From positions 135,504-199,503 of the forward strand of contig VZSR01003371.1 of NCBI GenBank assembly GCA_013398615.1: a DNA stretch of 64,000 nt, given 5' to 3'. Position 1 is the first letter of the stretch; each line of letters begins with the position of its first letter. A program made the position numbers and the translations under genes. The notes under the pieces are model-generated. The model did no database searches. It had not been told where the DNA came from and was given only the letters and a program-made list of their open reading frames with translations. This stretch comes from Brachypodius melanocephalos. Taxonomy: Eukaryota; Chordata; Aves; Passeriformes; Pycnonotidae. Of the stretch, positions 34,663-46,300 are shown piece after piece.

Positions 34663-35289
34663 ATCTTCATAGAAACCCCAACAATCCTGCAGTATGATGC
34701 AATTGAGTTACAGTGAACAGAAGCATCCTGGCCAATTTACTTTCTTAATCATCTCCTTTGTGGATGCCTTAGGAGGAGCCCAGAGCTCTCCAGGACCACC
34801 AGCTGAGGAGCTCTGCCCAACATGGAGAAGCTTGGAGCTGCTCTTCCCTTGCACATCCAGCCTTTGAAGACTCTGCACTGCCTGGAGTCGCAGCCTCTCC
34901 CCAGGCCAACAGGCAGAGACTTGAGAGCGAGCTGGGGAGCTGCAAAATCAGATGGTGCTGGCTTAAATCAGGTTTTAAGCAGTGTATCCTCAGGCAGCGT
35001 TGAGAGGAGGCTCCTGGAAGGGTGAAGCACAGTGAAGGGAGGGATTTGAGCTCCGGAGGAAGCGGGATGGGAGAGGTGGGAAGTTGTTCCTGGAGATAAC
35101 GACATGCAGAGGAGGCCACACAACAAATGTTGTGGGGCTTGGCTTCCTCTGTTCATCTGAGGCTCAAAAACTGGTAAAAAAAGATCAGTGTAGGGCTGGT
35201 TGGCTCCAGGAGGATGTGGCCACACACCTGAATGCTGAGGGTGGGTAGGTGGAGGCTCTGGGCAAACAGAGGAGCAGATCCCAGGGATA

Positions 35290-35480
35290 TCTTCGAGGTT
35301 TGGGGTACAAGGAGGTTCCCAGGGAGGTTTCAGCATCTCCATTCTTGGATGTTTTCAGGAGCAAATTGAAGACAGCCCAGAGCAACCTGGCCTGACCTCA
35401 TGGGTGACCCCGCTTTCAGCAGGAGTTTGGACTAGAGACATCCTGAGGTCCCTTCCAACCTGAATTTCTCTCTGATCCTA
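35290..35480 (+). mobile_element. CR1 LINE, 3' end
   Basis: CAGAGCAACCTGGCCTGACC, GGGTGACCCCGCTTTCAGCA and GAGGTCCCTTCCAACCTGAA are the end of an older CR1 subfamily. Confidence 0.75.
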
Positions 35481-35589
35481 AGCCATATCCAGACTGTTCC
35501 TTCTTTTGAAGAACCTTTCCAAAGCATCCGGGGTGTCAGGGAAAGGAAGAGACACCAGCACACCACTCCAGACAGCAATTTCCTGATTT

Positions 35590-35690
35590 TTTTTGCAGAC
35601 CAAATCCCATGCTGGTAAATCTGATATGGCCAAACAAGATGGTCTTCAAGTCCCTTCCAACCCAAGTCATTCCACGATCCTACAGCACCT
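35590..35690 (+). mobile_element. CR1-like 3' end relic
   Basis: GATGGTCTTCAAGTCCCTTC followed by CAACCCAAGTCATTCC and CGATCCTAC matches the CR1 tail block. Confidence 0.55.
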
Positions 35691-38600
35691 GGAGATGTCC
35701 CAAAACATGTTGAAATGAAGAAGCCACGACATTAAATTATTCTCAGGGACAGTAGGTCGTTCCCCCATCCGGCAGCAAACATTTCTTTGCTCCGTCCACT
35801 GTCAGAAAAGCCAAAAGGAATTTCAGCAGCGACCACCACCAGCCCCAAATTCCCTCCTTGCGTGGAGCCAGTTTGCAAACAGAACATCTGAAAAATCCTT
35901 TCCACTTCCTGGTCACCCTCAGCCCCCTCTATTTCTTAGCCAAACTCTTAATTTACAAAGAGCAATGGCTATAACAAAACAAGTCTGGGTAACTCGGGGT
36001 CAGCAGTGCTATTTTTCGATACGTTTCCTGTGCTTGCAGGATCTTGGTGTGTTGTGTCTCCATCACCTCCTGCATCTCCACCCTGTGTTTGATGGGTGTG
36101 TGGTGCCAGATTCAGGGTGGTATAAACAAGCAGATCTCAGCTTGTTGAAGTAACTCACCCTTTTATTTTCTTTGACCTGGGGGCTGCTTTTTTATTTTGC
36201 GGTAAGAATAAAACAATAATTTCAGGGCAGAGGAAATTTTAATATCTCTCCTCCCGAAATAGCAGTAGAGAAGAATGAAGATCTTCTAGCCTGAAGAACT
36301 TGGACAGATGGAATAGGAGGCTTTTTATCGCCATCATCATTTATTACTTAATTTTCCCTTCCCAGGTAAAAGTGGGAAACTTTTTCAAACAGTCTCCCTT
36401 TATCCCCTTCTCATGCTATTCATAAATTTTTCAGTAAGAGCTCTGTAAGGCAGCAAGTTTATTCTCTGAATGAACATCCATTGCCTGGAGGGTGGACTCC
36501 TCTGAAACAGTCATGGGATCCCATAAATACAACGGGATCCCAAAAATCTGAGCAAAAAGGAAGAAAAACAATTCTTATGAAGCACAGCAGGGACTACCTT
36601 GTTTGTTTACCAAGCAAGCACAGCACAATTAATGTTTTCTCTCCAAGAAATCAGAATTATTTCCTTAAAAGTGCTGTTGCAGTAGGAAAACAGCTCCTTG
36701 ATGCTACAGAGGGATAAGGAAAAAGCAAATTGAAAGCCCTAAAGGATGGATCCTTGGCTCTTAGGATGCTCAAAGTGGGATTTTTGAGTCATAAATATTT
36801 TCTGTTTGGTTTTATTTGGAGCTGCTGACTCTGGGTTTATTTCTGGGGTTGACTTTGCCCAGTTGAACACCAGAGATGGAGATGGGTCTTCCTGGGGTTC
36901 CACCATCCTGGGAAGTCTGGCAGGATGGTTCATGGATAGTTCCTTGGTGTGCACACAGGATATCAAAGCCAGCCCACAGCCCACATTTCCAGCAGCCAAT
37001 GTTTTCCATGGGGAAGGGTTGTGCAGGTCCCACTAGCATGGGATGTACCCATGAACTTTTAAATAAAATTCAGCCTCCAGCCTCACCGAGCAACCTGCAG
37101 CCCAAGGTGGGAAATTTAGGCATTCCTCATGGATAGGGGAATAAAGGACCTCTCCAGGTGCACATCTCAGGGTGAACAGCTAATTTTGGCCACTCTGTGT
37201 GTACAGCATTGTTTTCTCCAGCAGGGATTTGCTAAAAATAAACAGGTATCCAGGGAGGAGGGTGTGAAGGCAGCTGTTTCCATGGGCAGATGCCAACACT
37301 GAGGTACCCAAGCTGAAAACACAGCGAGGAACAGCCCTACCAGGTCACACGAGCAGACTCAACCCAGATCTGGTGTTTGTTTTGGACAAGATCTAGGTCA
37401 GCAGGACGCGCCAAGGAGCACCAGCAGCAGCTTTCTCCCTCTTTCCAAACCGCTCTGCTCCCCTCTTCCTCTCTTTGGGAATTGTTGTGGGTTTCATTCA
37501 GCTTTTGCAGCCCCCAAAACGTGCAACAATAGTGGGACAGCGAAGATTAGGAAGCCGGAGAGCAGGAACAATAGCTGATGTCACATTCTTTCCCCTTCCA
37601 CATCTCTCCTTCTCCAGGAAGCCTGACCTCTCTGTTGGGTGTTTTCCAGGTTGTTGACCTGATTTTTCATCCCAAGAGAAATACAAGGCTGCAGGTCACA
37701 GCCTGGTGCGATGCACCACTGGTGTGAAATGTCTCCCCTTGTTGACTATAAGAGTCTTGGGGGCAAAATGTCCCTAAACACCATCCCGGGAAGATCCCTC
37801 TTCACTTTCCTCTCCCACCATAGCCCTGCTGTGTTCCTGGGGCTTTGGAGTCCCTGGTCAGGCTCATGGGGATGAAGAGGAGATGGAAGGAGCCAACACA
37901 GCACTCAGATGTTAAGGGCGATGCCTGTTGCAGGGAAAGGATGTGATGTCAATACATGTCTCCTTCCTTATGTCAATGTTGGATGTAGAGGGGTCTTGGG
38001 AAAGCTTGGGAATGACCAGCTTCACGGACTGGGATGGGACAACCAGCAGGAGCTCTGCAGGAGACTGTCCCACTCAGCAAATGACAAGAGAAGCAGGAGG
38101 GATGCATTTTAGTCGCCTTCTAGAGGGAAGCCAAGGGTTTTTAGCAATCCTATCACTTTTCCTTCTGGGCCTTCAGCTCCCATTGCTGATGCTGCCTCAG
38201 CAAGCTCAAAGCATGTCCAGAGGCTCAAAAAACAGGCAGAGCTTGGGATTGGGATGGTGCCAACTCCTTGTCAGCAAAACCTGTGCCGTGGGGACATGTC
38301 CGTACACGGAACCATCAGAACTTTATCAATGCCAGCTAAAACGCTTCCCAGTGGCTGCAGGGCAGCTGGGCCATGGCCCAGCATATTTATTTATCTTGTC
38401 TTTGCTCAGTGGCAGTGAGCAAAGTCCGATCTGGTTTTTGGGGAAAAAAGGAAAGGACACTTCGGAACGTGTTCTCACTAGGTTAAAAGCGAGGTGGGAG
38501 TGAGAGCCCCTGAGCACTCCCCATTGGATTGGGGTCCTTTGGGAAGGGAAAAGGAGTCTGCTCTGAGAAGCCCCATGTCTCCATCACACCCCAGAGCTGC

Positions 38601-39580
38601 AGATTTTGGGCTTTACTCTGCTCTTGGCAAATACTGGTGTAATTAAAATAAGATGCAGACAAGGGGTCTTATCCCACTCTCCACCGGGGATGAGGAGCTG
38701 GAGTGATTAATGGGGATGGACACAGTGCGGGGAGCTCGTCACAGATTAGCACTGAGGGATAGGGATTAACGTTCTGGGGAGGAATGAGAGCATCCACAGC
38801 AAATTCCCCACGACTCCACAAGTTTTCCTTAATGCTTACCCAACCTCTTATGCCACAGGGCAGCTCTTCCTTCCCCTGGGGTTGGATTGTGAGGCAGGAG
38901 GATGCAGGAGGAGCGGAATGTGCTCCCCTCAGCTGAGGGATGTGTGATTAACGGATTTCCAGCCATGTGCACCTCACAGTTCATTAAAGCCTGGCTCCAG
39001 ATCCTTGCCTACGTTGTGATGACCTCAGTCCTTTCTAGATCCTTGGAGGTTTTCTCTGCAGGGCCTAAAATCCTTGCTCCTGCTCCCTGGAAGCTGGGGG
39101 TGCTGGCTCATTTTGGCAATGGTGATACATCTGTAAAATAGGCAAAAACTGGGAAGACTGGGGAGAGGGTGTCAGAGGCCAGACAAGACTGAAATCTCCG
39201 GGCTGAGCAGGATAAGGTAGAGGAGGCAAAAGTCTGTGAATTTCTGGTGTAAAGAGAATAAAGGATGTCTGTAAGGATGGTTGTGCTGGTACTAGGACAC
39301 AGCCAACACAGAGGGGTGCTGCTTGGAAAGGGGGACTGTTTTTTGGGGATAACAAGAAAAGGACCATGTGGAATGCTGGTGACACCCCAGAGGGGTGCCC
39401 AGATGGGGATGTGGTGGTTTTGGGGCAAATGGGGTAAGGAATGACAACCGGGGAGGGGTCCCATGGTGGGGTGCAGTGCTGGGGGGGGACATGGGGAGCC
39501 AGGGCGTGTCTGTGTGCTGTAGGGTGTTTGCAATACTTTGGGGAGGCCAGGGTACATCACTCCGTGGAGCTCCAGGACAC
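35691..39580. other. Intergenic, no gene recognised
   Basis: Unique sequence of moderate GC with no exon, RNA gene or transposon that I could support. Confidence 0.5.
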
Positions 39581-39584
39581 ATCA

Positions 39585-39795
39585 TCCCTCGGGGCTCTGC
39601 GGGATGTCAAGGGTCTCCGTGTCCCTCTGCCGTTCGGGGCTCTGTGTCACCCCTCCCCGGAGGGTTTTGTGTCACCCCTTCTCGTGGGGCTCCGTGTCAC
39701 CTCTCCCTAAGGGTTTCAGGGGGTTCCAGGGGACTCCGTGTCACCCCTGCCCGGGAATCCCAGGGGGTCAAAGGGGGTCCCTTGTCCCCCTCCAG
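39585..39795. repeat. Degenerate GTGTCACCCC repeat upstream of DNAAF9
   Basis: GTGTCACC(C/T)CT(C/G)CCC recurs at irregular 30-55 bp spacing (about 39640, 39670, 39694, 39738), separated by GGGGCTCCG/GGGACTCCG. Confidence 0.6.
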
Positions 39796-40059
39796 GGGAC
39801 TCCCTGGCACAGGACGAGCCCACGCCCCGTCGTGGGGGGGGACATCAGCAGCGGTGGGGGCCGGACGCGCCCATGAGCGAGCGGGGGGGTGGGCGTGAGG
39901 GGTGTGTGAGCAGGGGGCTGGACTTGGACGATCTCATTCCTGCCGGAGGGGTGACCAACGGCATCCCCGCTATGTTTACTCCCATCTAGGGCGGTTATCC
40001 AAGAATTCCCGACTGCACTTCCTGCGAGACGAGACAAATCTCGGGATAAATCCCGCGCG

Positions 40060-40330
40060 GACAGAAAGGTTAGGTGTGAGGGGAGCGGTGCGGGTGTGCC
40101 GTGTCGTTCCCCCCCTGGGCCGAGTGGTGCGCGCGGCGCGGGGCGGGGCGCAGGGCCGCAGTGGCGGAGCCGCCCCGTTCCTCCGGCGCATCGCGGTCGC
40201 CATGGCGCTGTGCGGCCGCTCCGCGCTCCTCCCGCCACCCCCGCGGCACCGACCCCGGCCCCGAGCCCCGGGACCCTTCGTCAGGTACCGGAGGGGACAA
40301 CGGGGAAGGCGAGGAGGGGAGTGACAGCGA
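40060..40330 (+). promoter_or_regulatory. CpG-island promoter of DNAAF9
   Basis: Very CpG-rich block containing GGGGCGGGGCG at about 40140 and the strong-context start GTCGCCATGGCG. It surrounds the inferred first coding exon. Confidence 0.7.
40202..40284 (+). CDS. DNAAF9: DNAAF9 exon 1 (start codon, inferred)
   Basis: ATG in GTCGCCATGG context; 27 codons plus AG, donor GTACCG at 40285. It encodes a Pro/Arg-rich leader (MALCGRSALLPPPPRHRPR). The trailing AG plus C of exon 2 makes Ser, giving FVSCSRLRNIQ. A different first exon inside the long intron cannot be excluded. Confidence 0.62.
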
Positions 40331-43300
40331 GCGGCAGGGCTGCGCTGCAGGGGGTTGTGGGGTGGAGAAGGGGTATGCGGGGTGGGGGTCTATTGGAGGA
40401 GCGCTGAAGCGGGGGATGTGCAGGGTTTTGATGAACTGAGATGGAATTTGGCGTGTGACAAGCTGAGATGTTCACAGCCGTGGCGCTGCTCGTGGAGGAA
40501 GTAGGGTTAAACGCCTGTTTGAGGGCGTTGGGAGGGATGGGGGGCGCAGGGCTTTGGAGACGCTGAGGTGCTCTGGAATAGAGGGATTGGGGAGAGGTTT
40601 TAAGCAGTAAGATCGGGTGTTACCGGGTTTGAGATGGGAGAATATGGGGTATCACACAACTGACGGTGCTTGTTCGGGGATAAAATAGGGTTTAACACCT
40701 AATTGAAGCCGTTGCGGTGGGAAGGATGGGGGTGCGCGGCTTCGGGGGTGGGACAGAAGTGATGGGGCATTGAGGAGAGGTTTTCTGCCGTGCCGGGGCA
40801 CTGAATTGTGGGGGATGTTCCGGTCAGATTTGGAGTCATTAAGGGGGTTTTGGGGGCCTGGAGCAGCATGTGAGGGACTGGGAACGGGAGGGAAACGATT
40901 GGCCATGATGGGGGCAGGTAGATTTGGCAGGTGGCTACTGGCGGGGAGGTGCTGGTGGCCCTAACAGGGCGGCAGACAGGGGCCCGATGTGACCTTGTGG
41001 ATGGAGGGATTGTCAAAGGCGGAATCCTGTTGGAGGAGGGTGTGTGGGAGGCTGCGGTGGATGAGCAGCAGCAGGACATCAAGGAGGGCTTGGAGCAGGG
41101 CTGGTGTGCAGGGAGTAGTGTTTGGAGTTGTGTTTCCTTAGGGGATAAACCTGGGACTAATTTGGGAGGGGGTAGGCGTGGTCTGTCTTGGCAATAAGGG
41201 GGAAAAAAAGCCTTGTGAAAGGCAGGAAAAGTGAATTAGGGTAGAGATAGCTGAGGTTTGGGAGGGGCTGGGGGATTATTGAGAGAAAGAAGATGCCTTA
41301 TTTGTGTGGGCACCTACTGCTGGGGAGTTTGTGGATACAAAGGTAATAAAATTTCCTGAGCTCTGAAAATATGTTGGGTAGGGCTTCACAGGAGCTGGGG
41401 TGTGGGGACATGTGAGATGGTGGCATTGGCTTTGTGGAAGCTCAAGTGTCAGCTCAGGTATCCTTAGGTTGCCAGAGCTATGTTTCCTTTTAGAGACTTA
41501 AGATGCACCCATGTGTAGGAGGCTGCAGCCCATTATATGAAGGTTTTGAATAGAGGAACCAGCCTCAAGTTGTGCTAGGAGAGGTTTAGGTGGGATATTA
41601 GAAAACATTTCTCTGCTGGAGAGATTGTCCAGCACTGGAACGGGCTGCCCAGGGCAGTGGTGGAGTGGCCAGGTATTTAAAAGGCATTTAAAAGACATTT
41701 TTGTGGTGCTTAGGGAAGAGGTTTAATGGTGGCCTTGGCAAGGCTGGGGTAACGGTTGGACTCGATGGTCTTAGAGAGCTTTTCCAACCGAAATGATTCC
41801 ATGATTCTGTTTTATGGTACCACAAAGGACAACCCAGGAACTGAAGTGCTTGATGCTTTCAATAGTCACAGCACAATACATGGAAGTATTCAGCAGTGGG
41901 AAGCCAGATAATCAGGGAATGGAGACCTTGCACGTGAATCGCAGACTTGGCCAAGCTACCTGGGTCTGTGTTTGCTGCAGATTTTCAATTAAACAAACAA
42001 ACACCGAAACCAAACAGCTTTTTATGTTAAGTACAAGAAGGGAACAAAAGCATTTTCACTTTTTGGACAATTTGCCAGTGAAATGAGGAGTTCTGCAGTG
42101 AGGGAGAAAGGAATGGAGGTTGTTCTGCTTGCTTGAAACGTGAACAGGTCTGTTCTGTGCTGGTTATGTTCCCTCTCTGCCTGCAGTTCGAAACTGAATT
42201 GAAAATAAGACAGAAAGAAAAGTGTGACCTTTTCAAATAATTTTTTTCACTGAATAAATTAATTATTTAGAAAGAGCTTAGTATTTCTTTAGAGCCGTAA
42301 AATATCTAAAAATTCATGATGGATAACAAAATGCCAAGATGGTTAAAAAAAAATGCTGAAAGAGAAAATGGTTTCCACTCAAGCCTTCCTCTTCCTGAGT
42401 GAATTTTGTAATCTGAGACCCTGTTTTAGAGTTGTCATGAGAACATTCAGACTCTAAACATCTGCAAGCTTTTGAGCTCCACTGGGAGATGCAGCCAGCA
42501 ACTGTAATTTGGTGCATTTGTAGCAGCCATGTCATCTGTTAAGTTTTTTTTTTCCCTTCTTACCATTCATTCTTGTGCAGTTCTTTTAATATTTTTTTTA
42601 TTGTCAGGCCAGATGGAGGCCAGTGTTTGCAATAAATTTCCCAAGCAGTCAGCAGATAGCAGGCAGTTAATAAAAATAACTTAAAACAAAACAATCCATT
42701 ACCCTCCTCCCCCTGCCCCCAAGTTCCCAAACAGGAATGGAAAAATTCTTCAGACTATATAAAGACTAGAGAAAGGGCCAGAGATAATTCTTGGAGTTCT
42801 TCCACATACTTCAGAGTTTTGGTCTGCTGTGTGGCACCTTGGGAGCTGGCGACCCTCGGCATTGTAACAAGTAAAGAATGGGTTTGTAGATAGAAAGAAA
42901 AAATCCCTTAAGTAAGAGAGGAGTGCTGCCCAAAAAAGGGGAAGTCTTTTTGGGGAGGTGATGTCATCTTTCATGTGCCTGTGTTTAGTGGTGAATGAGT
43001 GTTCTCCTTGTGAATACAGGCATTTCTGAACAAAATTCCTGTGAAGTGTTTGTTTTAAATATCTGCATTAGAAAATCAATGCAGATTTGTTCTATTTTGG
43101 AGCGTTCTGCACCCACCCAATCTGAATTACCTTTATATAAAACGGAGTAAGCAAATCCACATTATTCATTACCCATGGTGGTAACATAATACAGATGAGT
43201 TCTCACCATGTGTCCATGTGGGGAAATGCAAAATGAGTCCTTGGGTTAATTTTCCTGTTGTCTCTTCCTCTGTACTTAACATTCTCCTCCTCTAAACTGT

Positions 43301-46300
43301 TCTGTTGTTAATCACATCGTGGTTAAACTTGTGGCTTTTTTCCCATGAATTGGGTATTTGGGAGCACGAGACCAAAGAGTTATTGTGGTTTCCCAACCAG
43401 TTTTTGTAGGGGCCTTGTCTGTGATGAAAGATTAACAGTATGTGCCCGTGTGTTCCTTATGTAATTATGCTGGGGTTCAGGATTTTATAAGAGCACTGGA
43501 TTTTTTTTTTTTTTTTTTAAGGAATGTGCTGTATTTTAGCAATGCAAAGAGCTGATTTAACTTCAAGTACAGGAGGAAAAAAAGAGAAACAACCCCTGTT
43601 CTTTGAATGTGGATGCTTTTCTGTCACCTTAGGGAAATAAGAATGCTTAGAGTCTGCTACAGTGAAAATTGAGGGGTGTGGAACCATTTGATTGATGGGA
43701 ATAGAGAGGTAGAAGGGAAATTTGCCAAGGAGAGGAGCAGAGCTGTGGTGTGGACCTTCAGCTGGAATTCTCCCTTTGTGATCATCACAGCATCTGATTT
43801 GGGGCTTTGTGGCCACGTGGCTGGAGAGCTTCTGGCCCAGGAGTGAGCCCTGAAGGGGAATTTAGTCTTGAGGCACCGAAAATCAACTTCTGATTTCTGA
43901 CCAAGTGTCAGGCAGTGCCCTCTCCTTTTAATCACAGAGTGAATGATGGTTGAATAATCGCCCTCAAGCTGCTGGTCTTTGTTACTTCTTTAATTACTGT
44001 CATTTTCTCAGCTGATAAGATTTTCAGAAGAGAAGAGTTGATGCTCTCTGTAATGTGCTGCAACATAAGAAAATGAAAATACAGACGTGGTTTTTGTAAA
44101 TCTGCCTGTTACGGAGAGAGAACTTCAAGGCTGAGGGTCTGACTGGTGTGTAAGTGATTTGTAGCCCATTGTTTGATAAATATGCTCAAAAAGTTTGTGA
44201 TTGTGCAGAATGACATCAGGCAGTTCCAGATGTTTAGTAAGGAGAGATTCAGGCTTCTTCCTATGTGCTTTGAAGGTCTCTGGATGACAGAATCGAATAT
44301 TCCTGTCCACTTAACGTCAAGATTTGGTCCTCAAAATGCACCCAGAGTTAAAGTTTATTTATCTATGTCCAGTTTTTCTCACTATTCCTAAAAATAATTT
44401 CTGATTTCCTATTTATAGTCAAGATCCCTATGAGAAATTTGCAAAATAGCTGGAAAATTGACATATATTTTAAGATGGGTGAATGTTGCCTTTTATGAGT
44501 GCCAAGCAGAGAAAGAGTTATTTTGAAAACAATGAAATTGAGAGTCTTCAGCTCAGTCTGACTTCGGGTGTCTGTTTTCACAGCTACAAGAAGGTGAGGA
44601 TAATGTCAGACTGTGGGAAATCCAGGAAAATCCTGGAATTCTCAATACAAGCAGACAGCGCTTCTGATAGAAATCATGAGGTCAACAAAAGACCCAAGAA
44701 CTATAAACTTGGTTTTTCGGGGACTAAAGTGGAAACAGATGTTCACAACAGTGGGTTAACAAGAAGTGAGCCTTGGGGAGGAAAAAAAAATCCCTTGTGA
44801 TTTATCATTGTATTTTATTTATTTATTTAAGGTAAACCGGGCAGTTAATGGCAAAGCCATTGACCTCGGTAGGTAGCACCAATCTATTCGAGTTATTCCC
44901 TGCTAATGTGAGGATTCTCCGTGGTTTGCAAGGGGATATCCGATTTTCCCTGCCAATCCACCCAACCTCGGCCACGTGCGGCTTTTTTAGGGCTGCCAAG
45001 CCTTTGTTGGGGAGGAGCGAAACATCTGCCAAGATGAGGCGAAACACACGGAAAGCGGCGAAATCCCAGCCTTTGTCAGCTGAATTGAGTGGTAAACAGA
45101 GCCGCAGCCCTGCCAGGAATCCACCGGGAATTGGATATTGGGAATCCACTGGGAATCGGGCAGGGATCAGTATCGGCACTGCCTCGGTTCTGGATCACCA
45201 CGCCAAGAAAAGGAGGGGAAGAAAGCACCGCATTGTGGGGAAAGAAACGAGATCGAATGGAAATTCAAGCACCGCGTGGCTTTCTTGAGGAAATGCATTT
45301 GTTCTTTGTGATTGAGAAAGGCGCAGTTGTTAATATTCTCTTTATTTGCCAACAGACGTGCCTTGCAGCGCCGTGTCTGTTACCAAGCTGTGACAGGCTG
45401 GCTGTTGTAAAGCGAGGTACTTTGCATAATTAGTGCGAAGACGTGAACAGATGAGCACTAATTCTTAGAAGTTAATGATTGTCAATTATCTCCCCCCCCC
45501 CTTTTTTTTTTTCCTGGATCTAGTCCAAGATTAGCGGAATATCAAGTACCTCAAGGTATAGTTCCTTAATTGGCCCAAGCAGGCTTTATTGCCAGATGTC
45601 ACCCCAAAACGTGGCTTTGCCTTTTGACCTGCCTTCATCAGCAATCAGGTCAGCTTGCTGCTGTTAAAAGCGTTGTTTTCTTTTTAATTCCTGGGCTGGA
45701 GGTTGTTTGGATCCATAAGCTGATCCGACCTGACACATGGCTTCAAGATCGTTAGTGCAGACAGAGAGGCAGCGAGAAGGACCAGGCTGGCTCTTGCAGC
45801 ACCGGGAGATTTTTATCCTGCCTTAAACCCACAGAGAAATCTCAGATTCTGCCTAAAAGTGGTGCAAAAATTCCCACTTCACCTATTTCAACATCTCACC
45901 CACTTCAGAAGTTGTCTCACAGGTGGATAAGGAGCTTCCAGCTCTTGCCTTGCCCAAATCTTCTTGAAATCCAGCATTTTGGAGCTTCCTTAGGACCGTG
46001 TTTCCAAATACACCTATTTTTAATTTTTTTTTTTTTCAGCAGCAGGTTACTGTAGGTTTAGCTGTGGTTATGAAGATGGTGGGTCTGGAGGCACAACTTC
46101 CAGGGAAGCATCCCAAGGCCCACAGGTTTATGTGGAGCTTGTTGTTTCCGTTTGAATTTGTGCTGCTGGGGTAAAACGAAAAGGAGTAAAAAAGTCAGTG
46201 CTTGTTTTGGAGATGGGAAAAGTCATGGATTTTTGTTCCCAGGACAGTCTCTTTGTTTTTGTCAGATGACTGCTTAATGTGAAATCCAAGAAAATGCCTT

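Noticed and set aside
40190..40215. Possible RFX X-box over the DNAAF9 start (GTCGCC..GGCGCT)
   Set aside because: The right half does not fit the RGYAAC half-site; too weak to report for a ciliary gene promoter.
39768..40324. Long overlapping frames around the DNAAF9 CpG island
   Set aside because: GC-rich promoter sequence is stop-poor; only the frame from 40202 joins in phase to a recognisable DNAAF9 exon.
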